DNA of 22,101 bases from CAZNNH01 sp964574335 (lineage in GTDB: Bacteria; Acidobacteriota; Vicinamibacteria; Fen-336), in contig CAZNNH010000098.1 of NCBI GenBank assembly GCA_964574335.1, positions 1 to 22,101 of the forward strand. Direction: 5' to 3'. The notes beneath the pieces are model-generated. The model made no database searches and was not told where the DNA came from. It saw nothing but the letters and a program-made list of their open reading frames with translations. Both the position numbers and the translations under genes were made by a program. Of the stretch, positions 7,615 to 14,541 are shown in pieces (the stretch's first letter is position 1; every line of letters begins with the position of its first letter).

Positions 7615-8802
7615 TCAGACCGCCACTTCGGCGGGGAAGCCGCGCATGCAGTGGTCGCTGGCCATCACCGCGCCGTAGGCGCCGGCGGGCAGCAGCGCCA
7701 GCAGGTCGCCCTCACGAACCTCGGGGAGCGCGGCGTCGCGGGCGAAGACGTCGTTCGACTCGTTGATGTTGCCGGCCACCGAGTAGCGCCGATCGGGCGT
7801 CGCGTCGGGGCGACCGACGTGGGCGATCTCGATCGGGATGCCGTAGTGGGCCATGTAGACGTTGACGTTGTGACCGGCGTCGACGCCCACCCAGTGGGTC
7901 CCGGCCTTCAGCGCGACGGTGTTGACCTCCACCACCAGGATGCCGGCCTCGTCCACCAGGAGCGTCCCGGGCTCGCAGGCCAGAGTCAGGCCGAGGGTCG
8001 AGAGGTGCCGCTTGACAGCCGCCGCCCAGGCCTCGATCAGCAGCGGCTCGTCGGTGCGGGCGCGCCGGGAGGCGAGCCCGCCGCCGACGTTGACCCGGCG
8101 AACCGACGGGTAGCGGCCGGCGAAGCTGGCCATCTTCTCGAAGACCCATGAGATGCGGTCGAGGGCGTTCATCTGCAACCCCCACCCGCAGTGGACGTGC
8201 AGGGTCGTCACCTCCAGGCCGGCGGCCACGGCGGCCTCCACCGCGGCGTCCAGGGCATCGTGCTCGAAGCCGAACTTGCTGTTGCCGTAGGCCAGCTTCG
8301 GGCTCGACCCGTATCCCACCTCGACCGCGGCGTCGACCCGGAGGCCGACCGAGGTTCCCGCCTGGACCCTCGCCCCGTAGCGGCGCAGCGCCGAGAGGCT
8401 GTCGAGGTTCAGGTGCACGCCCAGCTCCGCGAACGCGTCGAGGTCGCGGTTCGAGAGCATCGAGGCGGTGACCGAGATCTCGTCGGGACGGAAGCCCTGC
8501 TCCAGGGCCAGCGCCGCCTCGCGGGGGGAGCAGGCATCGATGCCGACGTCCCCCTCGGCTCGGATCACCTGGAGGATCGGCGGGAAGCGGTTGGCCTTCA
8601 TCGCGTAGTAGACCTGGGTCTTGACGCCCCAGGTGGCGAGCGCGGCTCGCAGCCGGGCCAGGCGCTCACGCACCGACTGCCTGCAGTAGACGTAGAGGGG
8701 CGTGCCGTGGGCGCGGGCCAGCTCCGACACCGAGTGGCCGGCGATGGTCAGGCCGCCGCTGCCACAAGCCAGGCCGTTGCCGGCCCACCACGGTGTGCTC
8801 AC
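7615..8802 (-). CDS. Fold-type III PLP-dependent decarboxylase, diaminopimelate/ornithine decarboxylase-like
   Basis: 395 residues from GTG 8802, which has a GAGAGGA Shine-Dalgarno just upstream. The PLP lysine is Lys69 in VYYAMKANRF. The alanine-racemase-type barrel shows HVHCGWG (202-208), the glycine loop NVGGGL (238-243) and EPGT (277-280). The C-terminal beta domain has GAYG (374-377) with the conserved Tyr. The substrate motifs differ from canonical LysA: HIGS is HCGW, EPGR is EPGT, and CESxD is NESND (347-351), with Asn at the catalytic Cys position. Family members decarboxylate basic amino acids or carboxynorspermidine, or act on carrier-bound substrates. The altered motifs argue against plain diaminopimelate decarboxylase, and the substrate is unknown. 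No lysine or polyamine genes are adjacent. Confidence 0.85.
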   Translation of the reverse strand: MSTPWWAGNGLACGSGGLTIAGHSVSELARAHGTPLYVYCRQSVRERLARLRAALATWGVKTQVYYAMKANRFPPILQVIRAEGDVGIDACSPREAALALEQGFRPDEISVTASMLSNRDLDAFAELGVHLNLDSLSALRRYGARVQAGTSVGLRVDAAVEVGYGSSPKLAYGNSKFGFEHDALDAAVEAAVAAGLEVTTLHVHCGWGLQMNALDRISWVFEKMASFAGRYPSVRRVNVGGGLASRRARTDEPLLIEAWAAAVKRHLSTLGLTLACEPGTLLVDEAGILVVEVNTVALKAGTHWVGVDAGHNVNVYMAHYGIPIEIAHVGRPDATPDRRYSVAGNINESNDVFARDAALPEVREGDLLALLPAGAYGAVMASDHCMRGFPAEVAV

Positions 8803-8841
8803 GGCGCCTATCCTCTCACGTCAGAAGAACGTCGGCACCCC

Positions 8842-8859
8842 CCTTTCCGACCCGAAAGG
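8842..8859 (-). terminator. Candidate hairpin after the yyaL-like gene
   Basis: CCTTTC (8842-8847), a 6-nt loop, GAAAGG (8854-8859) lies 5 bases beyond the stop of the yyaL-like gene in its transcription direction, before the decarboxylase start at 8802. A run of G rather than U follows on the minus strand, so Rho-independent termination is doubtful; it may be an attenuating or processing hairpin. Confidence 0.3.
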
Positions 8860-8864
8860 CGGGC

Positions 8865-10946
8865 TCAGGAGGCGGAACGCCGGACCGCCGAGAGCGCCGC
8901 CTCGACCTCGGCCGGAGTCGTCACCGGGGCTCGGCAGGCGAAGTCCCGGCAAACGTAGAGCGCGGGCCGGCCGTCCACCAGCGGCTTGCCCACCAGGAGC
9001 GGGTGGGTGGCCTCGCCACGGAGCGGGTCGTGGTGGGCCACGATGCGGTTGGGGAGGTGGTGGCGGGAAAGCTCCCCGGCCAGCGCCTGGTATGCCTCGT
9101 CGGCGACGGCTCCGACAAGGACCAGCTCGACCGGCCCTTCGAGCAGGGAGTCGACCACCAGCAGCGAGCGCACGAAGGCCCGCGGCTGCTGGTGAATCGC
9201 CTGCGCGTACGACCCAAGCGCCCGCTCGGCCTCGGCCGCCAGCTCGGGTCGGCCCAGGTGGCGGGAGAGGCGCAAGAGCACCTGAACGACGATGGCGTTG
9301 GCGTTCGGGACGGCGCCGTCGTGGCCCTCGCGATGCCGTAAGATCAGCTTCTCGTGCCCCGATCCGGTGGAGAAGAAGCCCCCGTCCGGGGAGGCGAAGC
9401 GCGAGCGGGCCTGCTCCGAGAGGGCCAGCGCCTCGTCCAGGTAGCGCGTCTCGCCTCCCGCCTCGTAGAGGTCGATGAGCCCGTCCGCCAGGAAGGCGTG
9501 GTCCTCGAGGTAGCCATCGAGGTGGGCTCGGCCGGCCCTGAAGGAGCGCAGCAGCCGGCCCTCGTCGCTCCGAAGGCGGCTCAGGACGAAGTCGGCGGCC
9601 CGCGCCGCCGCCTCCAGGTAGCGCCGGTCCCGGAGCACCCGGTGCCCCTCGGCCAGGGCCCCGATCATGAGCCCGTTCCAGGCGGTGAGCACCTTGTCGT
9701 CGAGCCCCGGAGGGACGCGTCGGAGGCGCGCCTCGTAGAGCATCCGCCGCGAGCGCTGCAGCTCTTCGGCCAGCTCGACCTCGTCCACCCCCAGCCGGCG
9801 CGCCACCTCGGAGATGGGAAGCGGCGTGTTGGGGATGCTCCGGCCCTCCCAGTTGCCATGCTCGGTGATGTCGTAGAAGGCACAGAAGCGGCGGGCGGCC
9901 TCAGCCCCCAGCACCGCCTCCACCTGGGCCGGCATCCAGACGAAGAACTTCCCCTCCTCGCCCTCCGAGTCGGCGTCGGTGGCCGAGAAGAAGCCCCCCT
10001 CCGGAGAGGCCATCTCGGCGAGCACGTAGTCGAGGACCTCGACGGCGATGCGGCGGTAGAAGCCGTCACCCAGCGCCTGATGGGCCTCCAGGTAGACCCG
10101 GGCCAGCAGGGCGTTGTCGTAGAGCATCTTCTCGAAGTGGGGGACCAGCCAGCGCTCGTCCACCGAGTAGCGGCAGAAGCCGCCGCCGATCTGGTCGTAC
10201 ATCCCGCCCCGGGCCATCGCATCCAGGGTGCGCCTCGCCATCCGGGCGGCCCCTTCGTCGCCGGTCCGCGAGTGCTCCCGCAGCAGCAGCAGCAGCGCGC
10301 CGGTGGGCGGGAACTTGGGGGCGGGACCAAAGCCGCCGAAGTGAGGATCGAAGCTGTCGCCGAGCTGGCGCACCGCCTCGCCGATCTCGGGCCGTCCCAC
10401 CTCGGGGCCGGGGGCGGGGCGCGCCTGGTCCCGCAGGTGGTCGACGATGAGGGCAGCCTGATCGCAGAGCGCGCTCCGGTCGGACCGCCACAGCTCGGCG
10501 ATCCGCTCGAGCAGCGTGGCGAAGCCGGGCCGGCCCCAGCGGTCGGTGGGCGGGAAGTAGGTCCCGGCGAAGAACGGCTCCTGCTCCGGGGTCAGGAACA
10601 CCGTCATCGGCCAGCCGCCCTGCCCCTGGTTGATGGCCAACGTGGCCGCCATGTAGATGTCGTCCAGGTCGGGGCGCTCCTCGCGATCCACCTTCACGCA
10701 GACGAAGTGCCGGTTCATCCGCTCGGCGATCGCCTCGTCCTCGAACGACTCGTGGGCCATCACGTGGCACCAGTGGCAGGCCGAGTAGCCGATCGAGAGC
10801 AGGATCGGCTTGTCTTCCGCCCGTGCCCGCGAGAGCGCTTCCTCGCCCCACGGGTACCAGTCGACGGGGTTGTGGGCGTGCTGGATGAGGTAGGGGCTGG
10901 TCGCTTCGATCAGCCGGTTGGTGTGCCGGGATGCGGTCTCGCTCAT
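8865..10946 (-). CDS. YyaL/DUF255 family thioredoxin-domain protein
   Basis: 693 residues from ATG 10946, with GGGAGG 12 bases upstream; this is preferred over an open extension to 11051 because the family begins near NRLIEATSPYLIQHAHNPVD. Residues ~8-165 form the DUF255 thioredoxin-like domain, with CHWC at 57-60 in YSACHWCHVMAHESF and the family motif VDREERPDLDDIYM. The remainder (~190-660) resembles an alpha/alpha six-hairpin glycosidase fold, with GGMYDQIGGGFCRYSVD and FFSATDADSEGEEGKFF. The C-terminus keeps the common CRDFAC pair. Bacterial YyaL and human SPATA20 belong to the family; their biochemical role is unresolved, and redox or carbohydrate-related activity has been proposed. Length is normal. 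It is the first gene of a leftward run of three, divergent from the GNAT gene. Confidence 0.93.
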   Translation of the reverse strand: MSETASRHTNRLIEATSPYLIQHAHNPVDWYPWGEEALSRARAEDKPILLSIGYSACHWCHVMAHESFEDEAIAERMNRHFVCVKVDREERPDLDDIYMAATLAINQGQGGWPMTVFLTPEQEPFFAGTYFPPTDRWGRPGFATLLERIAELWRSDRSALCDQAALIVDHLRDQARPAPGPEVGRPEIGEAVRQLGDSFDPHFGGFGPAPKFPPTGALLLLLREHSRTGDEGAARMARRTLDAMARGGMYDQIGGGFCRYSVDERWLVPHFEKMLYDNALLARVYLEAHQALGDGFYRRIAVEVLDYVLAEMASPEGGFFSATDADSEGEEGKFFVWMPAQVEAVLGAEAARRFCAFYDITEHGNWEGRSIPNTPLPISEVARRLGVDEVELAEELQRSRRMLYEARLRRVPPGLDDKVLTAWNGLMIGALAEGHRVLRDRRYLEAAARAADFVLSRLRSDEGRLLRSFRAGRAHLDGYLEDHAFLADGLIDLYEAGGETRYLDEALALSEQARSRFASPDGGFFSTGSGHEKLILRHREGHDGAVPNANAIVVQVLLRLSRHLGRPELAAEAERALGSYAQAIHQQPRAFVRSLLVVDSLLEGPVELVLVGAVADEAYQALAGELSRHHLPNRIVAHHDPLRGEATHPLLVGKPLVDGRPALYVCRDFACRAPVTTPAEVEAALSAVRRSAS

Positions 10947-11086
10947 CGGAAACAGGGGCCTCCCGCTTCGCCTGTGGGGTGTTCCGCCATCGTAGCCGGG
11001 AATGGTCCTGGATGGGACGGACTGGCTTGGCTCTGGTTTTGCAGCTAGCACCCATCGACGAGTGCCTGCCGGTGCTGCTCCGGGGG

Positions 11087-11111
11087 CAAGTCACTGACCA
11101 AGTGACACTTG
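11087..11111. repeat. Imperfect stem-loop in the 230-bp divergent intergenic region
   Basis: CAAGTCACT (11087-11095), loop GACCA, AGTGACACTTG (11101-11111) can form a 9-bp stem with a 2-nt bulge. It lies in the region 10947-11176 between the divergent yyaL-like and GNAT genes. It could be an operator or a leader hairpin for the GNAT gene. No convincing -35/-10 pair was seen elsewhere in this region. Confidence 0.4.
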
Positions 11112-11176
11112 GAGCGACCGGCCCACGTGGCTCGGGTCACACACCCCGTGGCCACACGGCCACTCGAGGAGGTCAC

Positions 11177-11578
11177 ATGCTGCCAACCGTCAACGTCCGG
11201 CCCGCCTGCCTGCAAGATGGCGTCGCCGTCCTGGAGCTCCTCGAAAACGTCGGCTACTACCCGGAGCCGATCTCGTTCGCCAGGACCTACCGCCGCACCC
11301 TGACCGATCCCAGCTTCCTGGTGCGGGTGGCCGAGGTGGGGGGCCGGATCGTGGGCATGGCGTCGCTGTCGCTGCGCCACAAGCTTGGTCTCGGCGGCCT
11401 GCTCGCCTACCTGGACGAGCTGGCGATCGAGGCCGGCCCCCACGAGAAGCGCGTCGGACGGGCGCTGGCCAAGGCCACCGTCGGCAAGGCCCGCGGGCTC
11501 GGCGCCCGCCACGTGGTCAAGCAGCCGAACGCCTGGACGCCCCCGCCCCGGGCGGCGCAGCTCGCCAGGACCGCCTGA
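11177..11578 (+). CDS. Small GNAT-family N-acetyltransferase
   Basis: 133 residues from ATG 11177, fixed by an excellent Shine-Dalgarno (AGGAGG at 11167-11172, 4 bases before ATG). The N-terminus TVNVRPACLQDGVAVLELL is the usual GNAT beginning. The core AYLDELAIEAGPHEKRVGRALAKA (78-100) contains the acetyl-CoA pyrophosphate-loop region, in the form KRVGRA. Family members transfer the acetyl group of acetyl-CoA to an amine; the substrate is unknown. The protein ends early and with an atypical Pro-rich tail (WTPPPRAAQLARTA) where GNAT proteins normally have the last strands. A frame change near the end would add a short basic tail up to a TAG at 11614-11616, so a 3' frameshift is possible but unproven. 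The hydrolase gene follows 46 bp downstream on the same strand. Confidence 0.8.
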   Translation: MLPTVNVRPACLQDGVAVLELLENVGYYPEPISFARTYRRTLTDPSFLVRVAEVGGRIVGMASLSLRHKLGLGGLLAYLDELAIEAGPHEKRVGRALAKATVGKARGLGARHVVKQPNAWTPPPRAAQLARTA

Positions 11579-11624
11579 GCCGCTGCGGCAAGGCGAGTCG
11601 GAGGCGGGTGCCATAGTCCCGGCC

Positions 11625-12290
11625 ATGGTGCGGGCGGCCCCTCAGGGCACCCATCAGGAGTCGCTCGACCTGGCCGGGCCCGCAGGGCGCCTCGAGGCCC
11701 TCCTGATGTCGCCCGCACAGCCGCCGCTGGCGGCGGGCGTGGTCTGCCACGCCCACCCCCTCCACGGCGGCATGATGCACTTCAAGGTGGTCTTCCGCGC
11801 CGCCAAGGCGCTGCAGCAGAACCGCGTGGCCGCGCTGCGCTTCAACTTCCGCGGGGTGGGGCGCAGCCAGGGGAGCCACGACCACGGACGCGGCGAGCAA
11901 AACGACGTGCGCGCCGCCCTCGACGAGGTGGAGCGCCGCTTCCCCTCCCTGCCGCTGGTCCTGGGCGGCTTCTCGTTCGGCTCGGCTATGGCACTCCGAG
12001 TCGGCGTGGTGGACGCTCGCGTCCGCGCGCTCTTCGCCCTCGGCGTCCCGCTGTCGCTCCTGCCCGACACGCCGGCGCTCGAGAGCTGCCTGAAGCCACG
12101 GCTGTTCGTCCAGGGCGAGAACGACGTCTTCGGCTCGGGGGAGCAGGTGCGCGAGAGGGTCGAGCGCCTTCCCGGGCCACGCCTGCTGAAGGTGGTCCCG
12201 GGGGCCGACCACCTGTTCAGCGGGCACCTCGACGCGGTTCAGGAAGCCGTCTCGGCGTGGGCGGCGACGCGACCTTGGGAGGTGAGCTGA
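11625..12290 (+). CDS. Alpha/beta hydrolase (short, COG2945/dienelactone-hydrolase-like)
   Basis: 221 residues from ATG 11625. The fold markers are CHAHPLHGGMMHFK (41-54, oxyanion-hole region), the segment LRFNFRGVGRSQGSHD (71-86), the nucleophile elbow GGFSFGS with Ser117, and the probable acid Asp167 (QGENDVFG) and catalytic His196 (GADHLFSG). All three catalytic residues are in place. The length and the HPxHGG..NFRGVG pattern match small soluble serine hydrolases of the COG2945 type. There is no signal peptide, so it is cytoplasmic. The substrate cannot be predicted. It probably shares a transcript with the GNAT gene (46-bp gap). Its stop lies 10 bp from the stop of the convergent small gene. 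Confidence 0.88.
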   Translation: MVRAAPQGTHQESLDLAGPAGRLEALLMSPAQPPLAAGVVCHAHPLHGGMMHFKVVFRAAKALQQNRVAALRFNFRGVGRSQGSHDHGRGEQNDVRAALDEVERRFPSLPLVLGGFSFGSAMALRVGVVDARVRALFALGVPLSLLPDTPALESCLKPRLFVQGENDVFGSGEQVRERVERLPGPRLLKVVPGADHLFSGHLDAVQEAVSAWAATRPWEVS

Positions 12291-12300
12291 CCCGCCCAGG

Positions 12301-12522
12301 TCACGGCGCTGTGGAGCGATCCTGCGATTCCCAGCGCTCGCGCGCCTGGCCCTTCTCTTCTACCGACCGGTACTTGTGCACGCCGGGGAGGAACCGACGC
12401 GGGCGGAGACCCATCGCGAGAGCTGACAGCTCGGCTGCGAGCTTCAGGTTCCGGGCGTCCAGGGGCGTGCACCAGGGAGGCGGAGGCATCTCCTCGACCG
12501 ACCTGAACTTGCGAACGGGCAA
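12301..12522 (-). CDS. Small partner protein of the nucleotidyltransferase (antitoxin-like, unknown)
   Basis: 73 residues, starting at TTG 12522, the codon directly after the TAG of the upstream nucleotidyltransferase gene; this adjacency and the opening MPVRKFRSVEEM decide the start. The protein contains two copies of one short motif: KFRSVEE at 5-11 followed by Trp17, and KYRSVEE at 50-56 followed by Trp64. Between them are a helical stretch (~25-38) and a basic RPRRFLPGVH segment. From memory, small proteins of this kind are often encoded beside nucleotidyltransferase-like genes in GC-rich bacteria, but no function is established. By context it may be an antitoxin or adaptor of the upstream protein. 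It is almost certainly translationally coupled to it. Confidence 0.75.
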   Translation of the reverse strand: MPVRKFRSVEEMPPPPWCTPLDARNLKLAAELSALAMGLRPRRFLPGVHKYRSVEEKGQARERWESQDRSTAP

Positions 12523-12993
12523 CTAGTCCTCCTCGATGTCGAAGCGCTGCCGGAGGGTCTCGGCGTCCAGGCGATCCTGTGGCCGGACGGTGTCCTTCTT
12601 CATGCGGTAGAGCATCTCGGGGGTGGCGACACGGATCTTGACTCCCTTGGCCTCCATCACCTCGTACTCGATGTCGGCGTAGCCGAAGGCCTCTCCGAGC
12701 CGGGCGAGGATGTCGATCCCGAACTCTCCGTTCGGCGGGACGTACTGGATGGCCGGGTAGTCGCCGGATAGCTCGGCGGACGAGATCTCCTCGATGGCCG
12801 GGTCGTCGAAGACCTCCTGCAGGGCCTTCTTGAGCCTCTCCACGTTGGCTTCTTCTGGCGACACGAAGACGTCCATGTCGCGGGTGGCGCGAATCAGGCC
12901 CTGCGCGGCCATGGCCATCGAGCCCACCAGCACGTACTCCACCTCGTGCCGCTGGAACGCAGACAGGACGGTCATCGTCTGGGAGAGGTTCAC
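12523..12993 (-). CDS. Nucleotidyltransferase-fold protein (MNT/AbiEii/DUF6036-like)
   Basis: 156 residues from GTG 12993, chosen because the family typically starts about 20 residues before the YVLVGSMAMAAQG strand; an in-frame ATG lies six codons further in. The polymerase-beta-type nucleotidyltransferase motif is GS (24-25) with the metal-binding pair Asp39/Asp41 in RATRDMDVFV, and a possible third carboxylate is Asp94 (FGIDILA). The C-terminal segment KKDTVRPQDRLDAETL (132-147) is typical of the group. Relatives act as toxins or as modifying enzymes in two-gene modules such as AbiE and HEPN/MNT, transferring NMP to RNA or protein. Here the partner is the 73-residue gene directly downstream. 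It lies 55 bp from the lipoprotein gene, with which it may share a promoter. Confidence 0.85.
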   Translation of the reverse strand: MNLSQTMTVLSAFQRHEVEYVLVGSMAMAAQGLIRATRDMDVFVSPEEANVERLKKALQEVFDDPAIEEISSAELSGDYPAIQYVPPNGEFGIDILARLGEAFGYADIEYEVMEAKGVKIRVATPEMLYRMKKDTVRPQDRLDAETLRQRFDIEED

Positions 12994-13048
12994 TATCCGT
13001 GGATTATCGCACCGGCCGAGCCGTGGGACGACAGGTGGGCCGAGGAGA

Positions 13049-13876
13049 TCAGTCGATCTCGACGACCGTGTAGTCGTCGGAGATGACGGGCACGAAGGCC
13101 GGGTCGGGGATGCTGGCGTTGGGGCGCCGCTTGCTGAAGACGAACGTCGCGGAATGACCCTCGGCCGGACGGCTGATGCTGATCCGCCTCGGTCCATCTC
13201 CTTGCCAGGCCAAGAAGCGGACCTCGCTCTCGAGATCGCCCTTCTGGTCGTAGTAGCGAGCCCGCGCGAGTTGCAGTGTCTCCCGGTCGAGCCAGACCCG
13301 CCGGGTGACCAGGCCGCGGCCCTGGGCCACCTTCGCGAGCGTCAGCGAGAACGAGGTCTCGTCCGCCTCGAAGACCACGGACTCGTCGGCGGCGGGGGCC
13401 AGCGGCTCCGGCAGCAGAGCCTGCGTCACGTCGCGGGGGCGCAGCGCCTCGTAGGGGGCCGCTTCCTTGTCGCTCGTTTCGTCCTTCTCGGAGCTCCCGG
13501 CGGGCGGCGCTGCGGTCGCGGACCCGGTCCAGACCTTCTTCTTCTTCGGCACCCGGAACCAGACCCGCTGGCCGTCCGACACCAGCTCGATGGCCGTCAC
13601 CACCGCCACGGATCCTTTCAGGTAGAGCTGGCCACCGCGGCGCGTGGCCAGGTGCACGTCGATGGTGTGCGATCGGCCCGCGCGCAGGTCGGCCACCGTC
13701 AGCTCGCCCGAGGCGATGAGGCTCGCAAGGCCGTTGCAGTAACGCTCGTGGGCGGCGAGCACCTCGTCAAGGCTGGCCTGCCGCAGCTTGTGCTCGGCGA
13801 CGGGGGTGAAGGAGCGGGAGGTGGCGCACGCAGATAGGAGCAGCATCAGCCCCACGGCCGAAGCCGCTCGGTACAT
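13049..13876 (-). CDS. Outer-membrane-type lipoprotein, LolA/LolB-like fold
   Basis: 275 residues from ATG 13876. The N-terminus is a lipoprotein signal peptide with the lipobox LSAC (14-17), Cys17 being the predicted lipidated residue. The mature part alternates beta strands (for example HTIDVHLATRRGGQLYLKGS, QRVWFRVPKKKKVW, TRRVWLDRETLQLARARYYD, EVRFLAWQG), as in LolA/LolB/DUF4292-type half-barrels that bind lipid or lipoprotein tails. A low-complexity Ala/Pro/Glu/Lys stretch (~163-190) interrupts it. A role at the outer membrane is inferred from the lipobox and fold impression; the exact function is unknown. The gene is divergent from the DinB operon, with 146 bp between them. Confidence 0.82.
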   Translation of the reverse strand: MYRAASAVGLMLLLSACATSRSFTPVAEHKLRQASLDEVLAAHERYCNGLASLIASGELTVADLRAGRSHTIDVHLATRRGGQLYLKGSVAVVTAIELVSDGQRVWFRVPKKKKVWTGSATAAPPAGSSEKDETSDKEAAPYEALRPRDVTQALLPEPLAPAADESVVFEADETSFSLTLAKVAQGRGLVTRRVWLDRETLQLARARYYDQKGDLESEVRFLAWQGDGPRRISISRPAEGHSATFVFSKRRPNASIPDPAFVPVISDDYTVVEID

Positions 13877-13987
13877 CGCACCGCTGCCTCGAGTCAGCAC
13901 GGGCCACAGGCTAAGCGGACTGCCCGCCCCGGCGCAAGGACGGCTGCGTCGGCACATCAGGCCCCGGCGTGGGCTATCCTGCGTTTG

Positions 13988-14010
13988 GGCCGGCCTCGCA
14001 GCGGCCGGCC
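13988..14010. repeat. GGCCGGCC inverted pair abutting the DinB Shine-Dalgarno
   Basis: GGCCGGCC at 13988-13995 and again at 14003-14010 are separated by 7 nt. They can pair into an 8-bp GC-only stem that ends exactly where the Shine-Dalgarno AGGAGGAG (14011-14018) begins. In the leader RNA this could limit ribosome access. A possible -10-like TATCCT is at 13975-13980, without a good -35. Confidence 0.55.
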
Positions 14011-14022
14011 AGGAGGAGTCCC

Positions 14023-14541
14023 ATGAGCCAGCCCGAGCCGAAGCGCGAGCTGCTTCGCCACACCCTGGCCACGCTCGCCTATCGGGGGCGCAAGGTGGTC
14101 ACCGGCGTGGACCCCGGGTTCGGCGACTTCCGGGCCCACGACTCCATCAAGGCGCCGGTGGCCATCCTCGCCCACATCGGCGACCTGCTCGACTGGGCCG
14201 CCAGCCACGTGCGCGGCGAGGAGCGCTGGTGTGACTCGGAGCCCGGACCCTGGGAGCGGGAGGTGGAGCGCTTCTTCGAGGGCCTGGCCACCCTCGATCG
14301 GCTGCTGGCCGAGAGCCCTCACCCGCCGAAGCGAGGCGGGGCCTCCCGGGCCGCCTCGCCCTGCTCGGAGGAACGCCTGTTCCAGGGCCCCATCGCCGAC
14401 GCGCTGACCCACGTGGGCCAGATCGCGATGCTGCGGCGGGCGGCCGCCGCTCCGGTGCGAGGCGAGAACTACCTGAGGGCCGAGATCCAGGCGGGCCGGG
14501 TGGGCCGGGAGCAGGCGCCTCCGGTCCGGGAGTTTGCCTGA
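14023..14541 (+). CDS. DinB-like four-helix-bundle protein
   Basis: 172 residues from ATG 14023, with a strong Shine-Dalgarno AGGAGGAG 4 bases upstream; a longer open frame starting at 13969 lacks a Shine-Dalgarno and is rejected. The pattern KAPVAILAHIGDLLDWA (43-59) and DALTHVGQIAMLRRAAAAPV (126-145) gives the His residues (H51, H130) expected for the metal site of DinB/YfiT-like bundles. The ending RGENYLRAEIQAGRVGREQ is characteristic of a DinB-like subgroup. Members bind divalent metal, and some are thiol-dependent transferases; the subgroup's reaction is unknown. The TGA stop overlaps an ATG (TGATG at 14539-14543) that begins a signal-peptide-like reading frame, so this gene leads a coupled operon with the S9 peptidase and the isochorismatase-fold gene. 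Confidence 0.85.
   Translation: MSQPEPKRELLRHTLATLAYRGRKVVTGVDPGFGDFRAHDSIKAPVAILAHIGDLLDWAASHVRGEERWCDSEPGPWEREVERFFEGLATLDRLLAESPHPPKRGGASRAASPCSEERLFQGPIADALTHVGQIAMLRRAAAAPVRGENYLRAEIQAGRVGREQAPPVREFA

Noticed and set aside
5902..8151. 749-codon open frame on the plus strand across the transporter and decarboxylase genes
   Set aside because: Composition (very high Gln, His, Gly, Arg) and lack of any domain; it crosses two real genes on the other strand.
9354..11048. Long plus-strand frame opposite the yyaL-like gene
   Set aside because: Shadow of a strongly supported family protein with a CHWC motif.
13877..13957. Longer start for the lipoprotein gene
   Set aside because: The lipobox Cys would lie more than 40 residues from the N-terminus; ATG 13876 gives a normal signal peptide.
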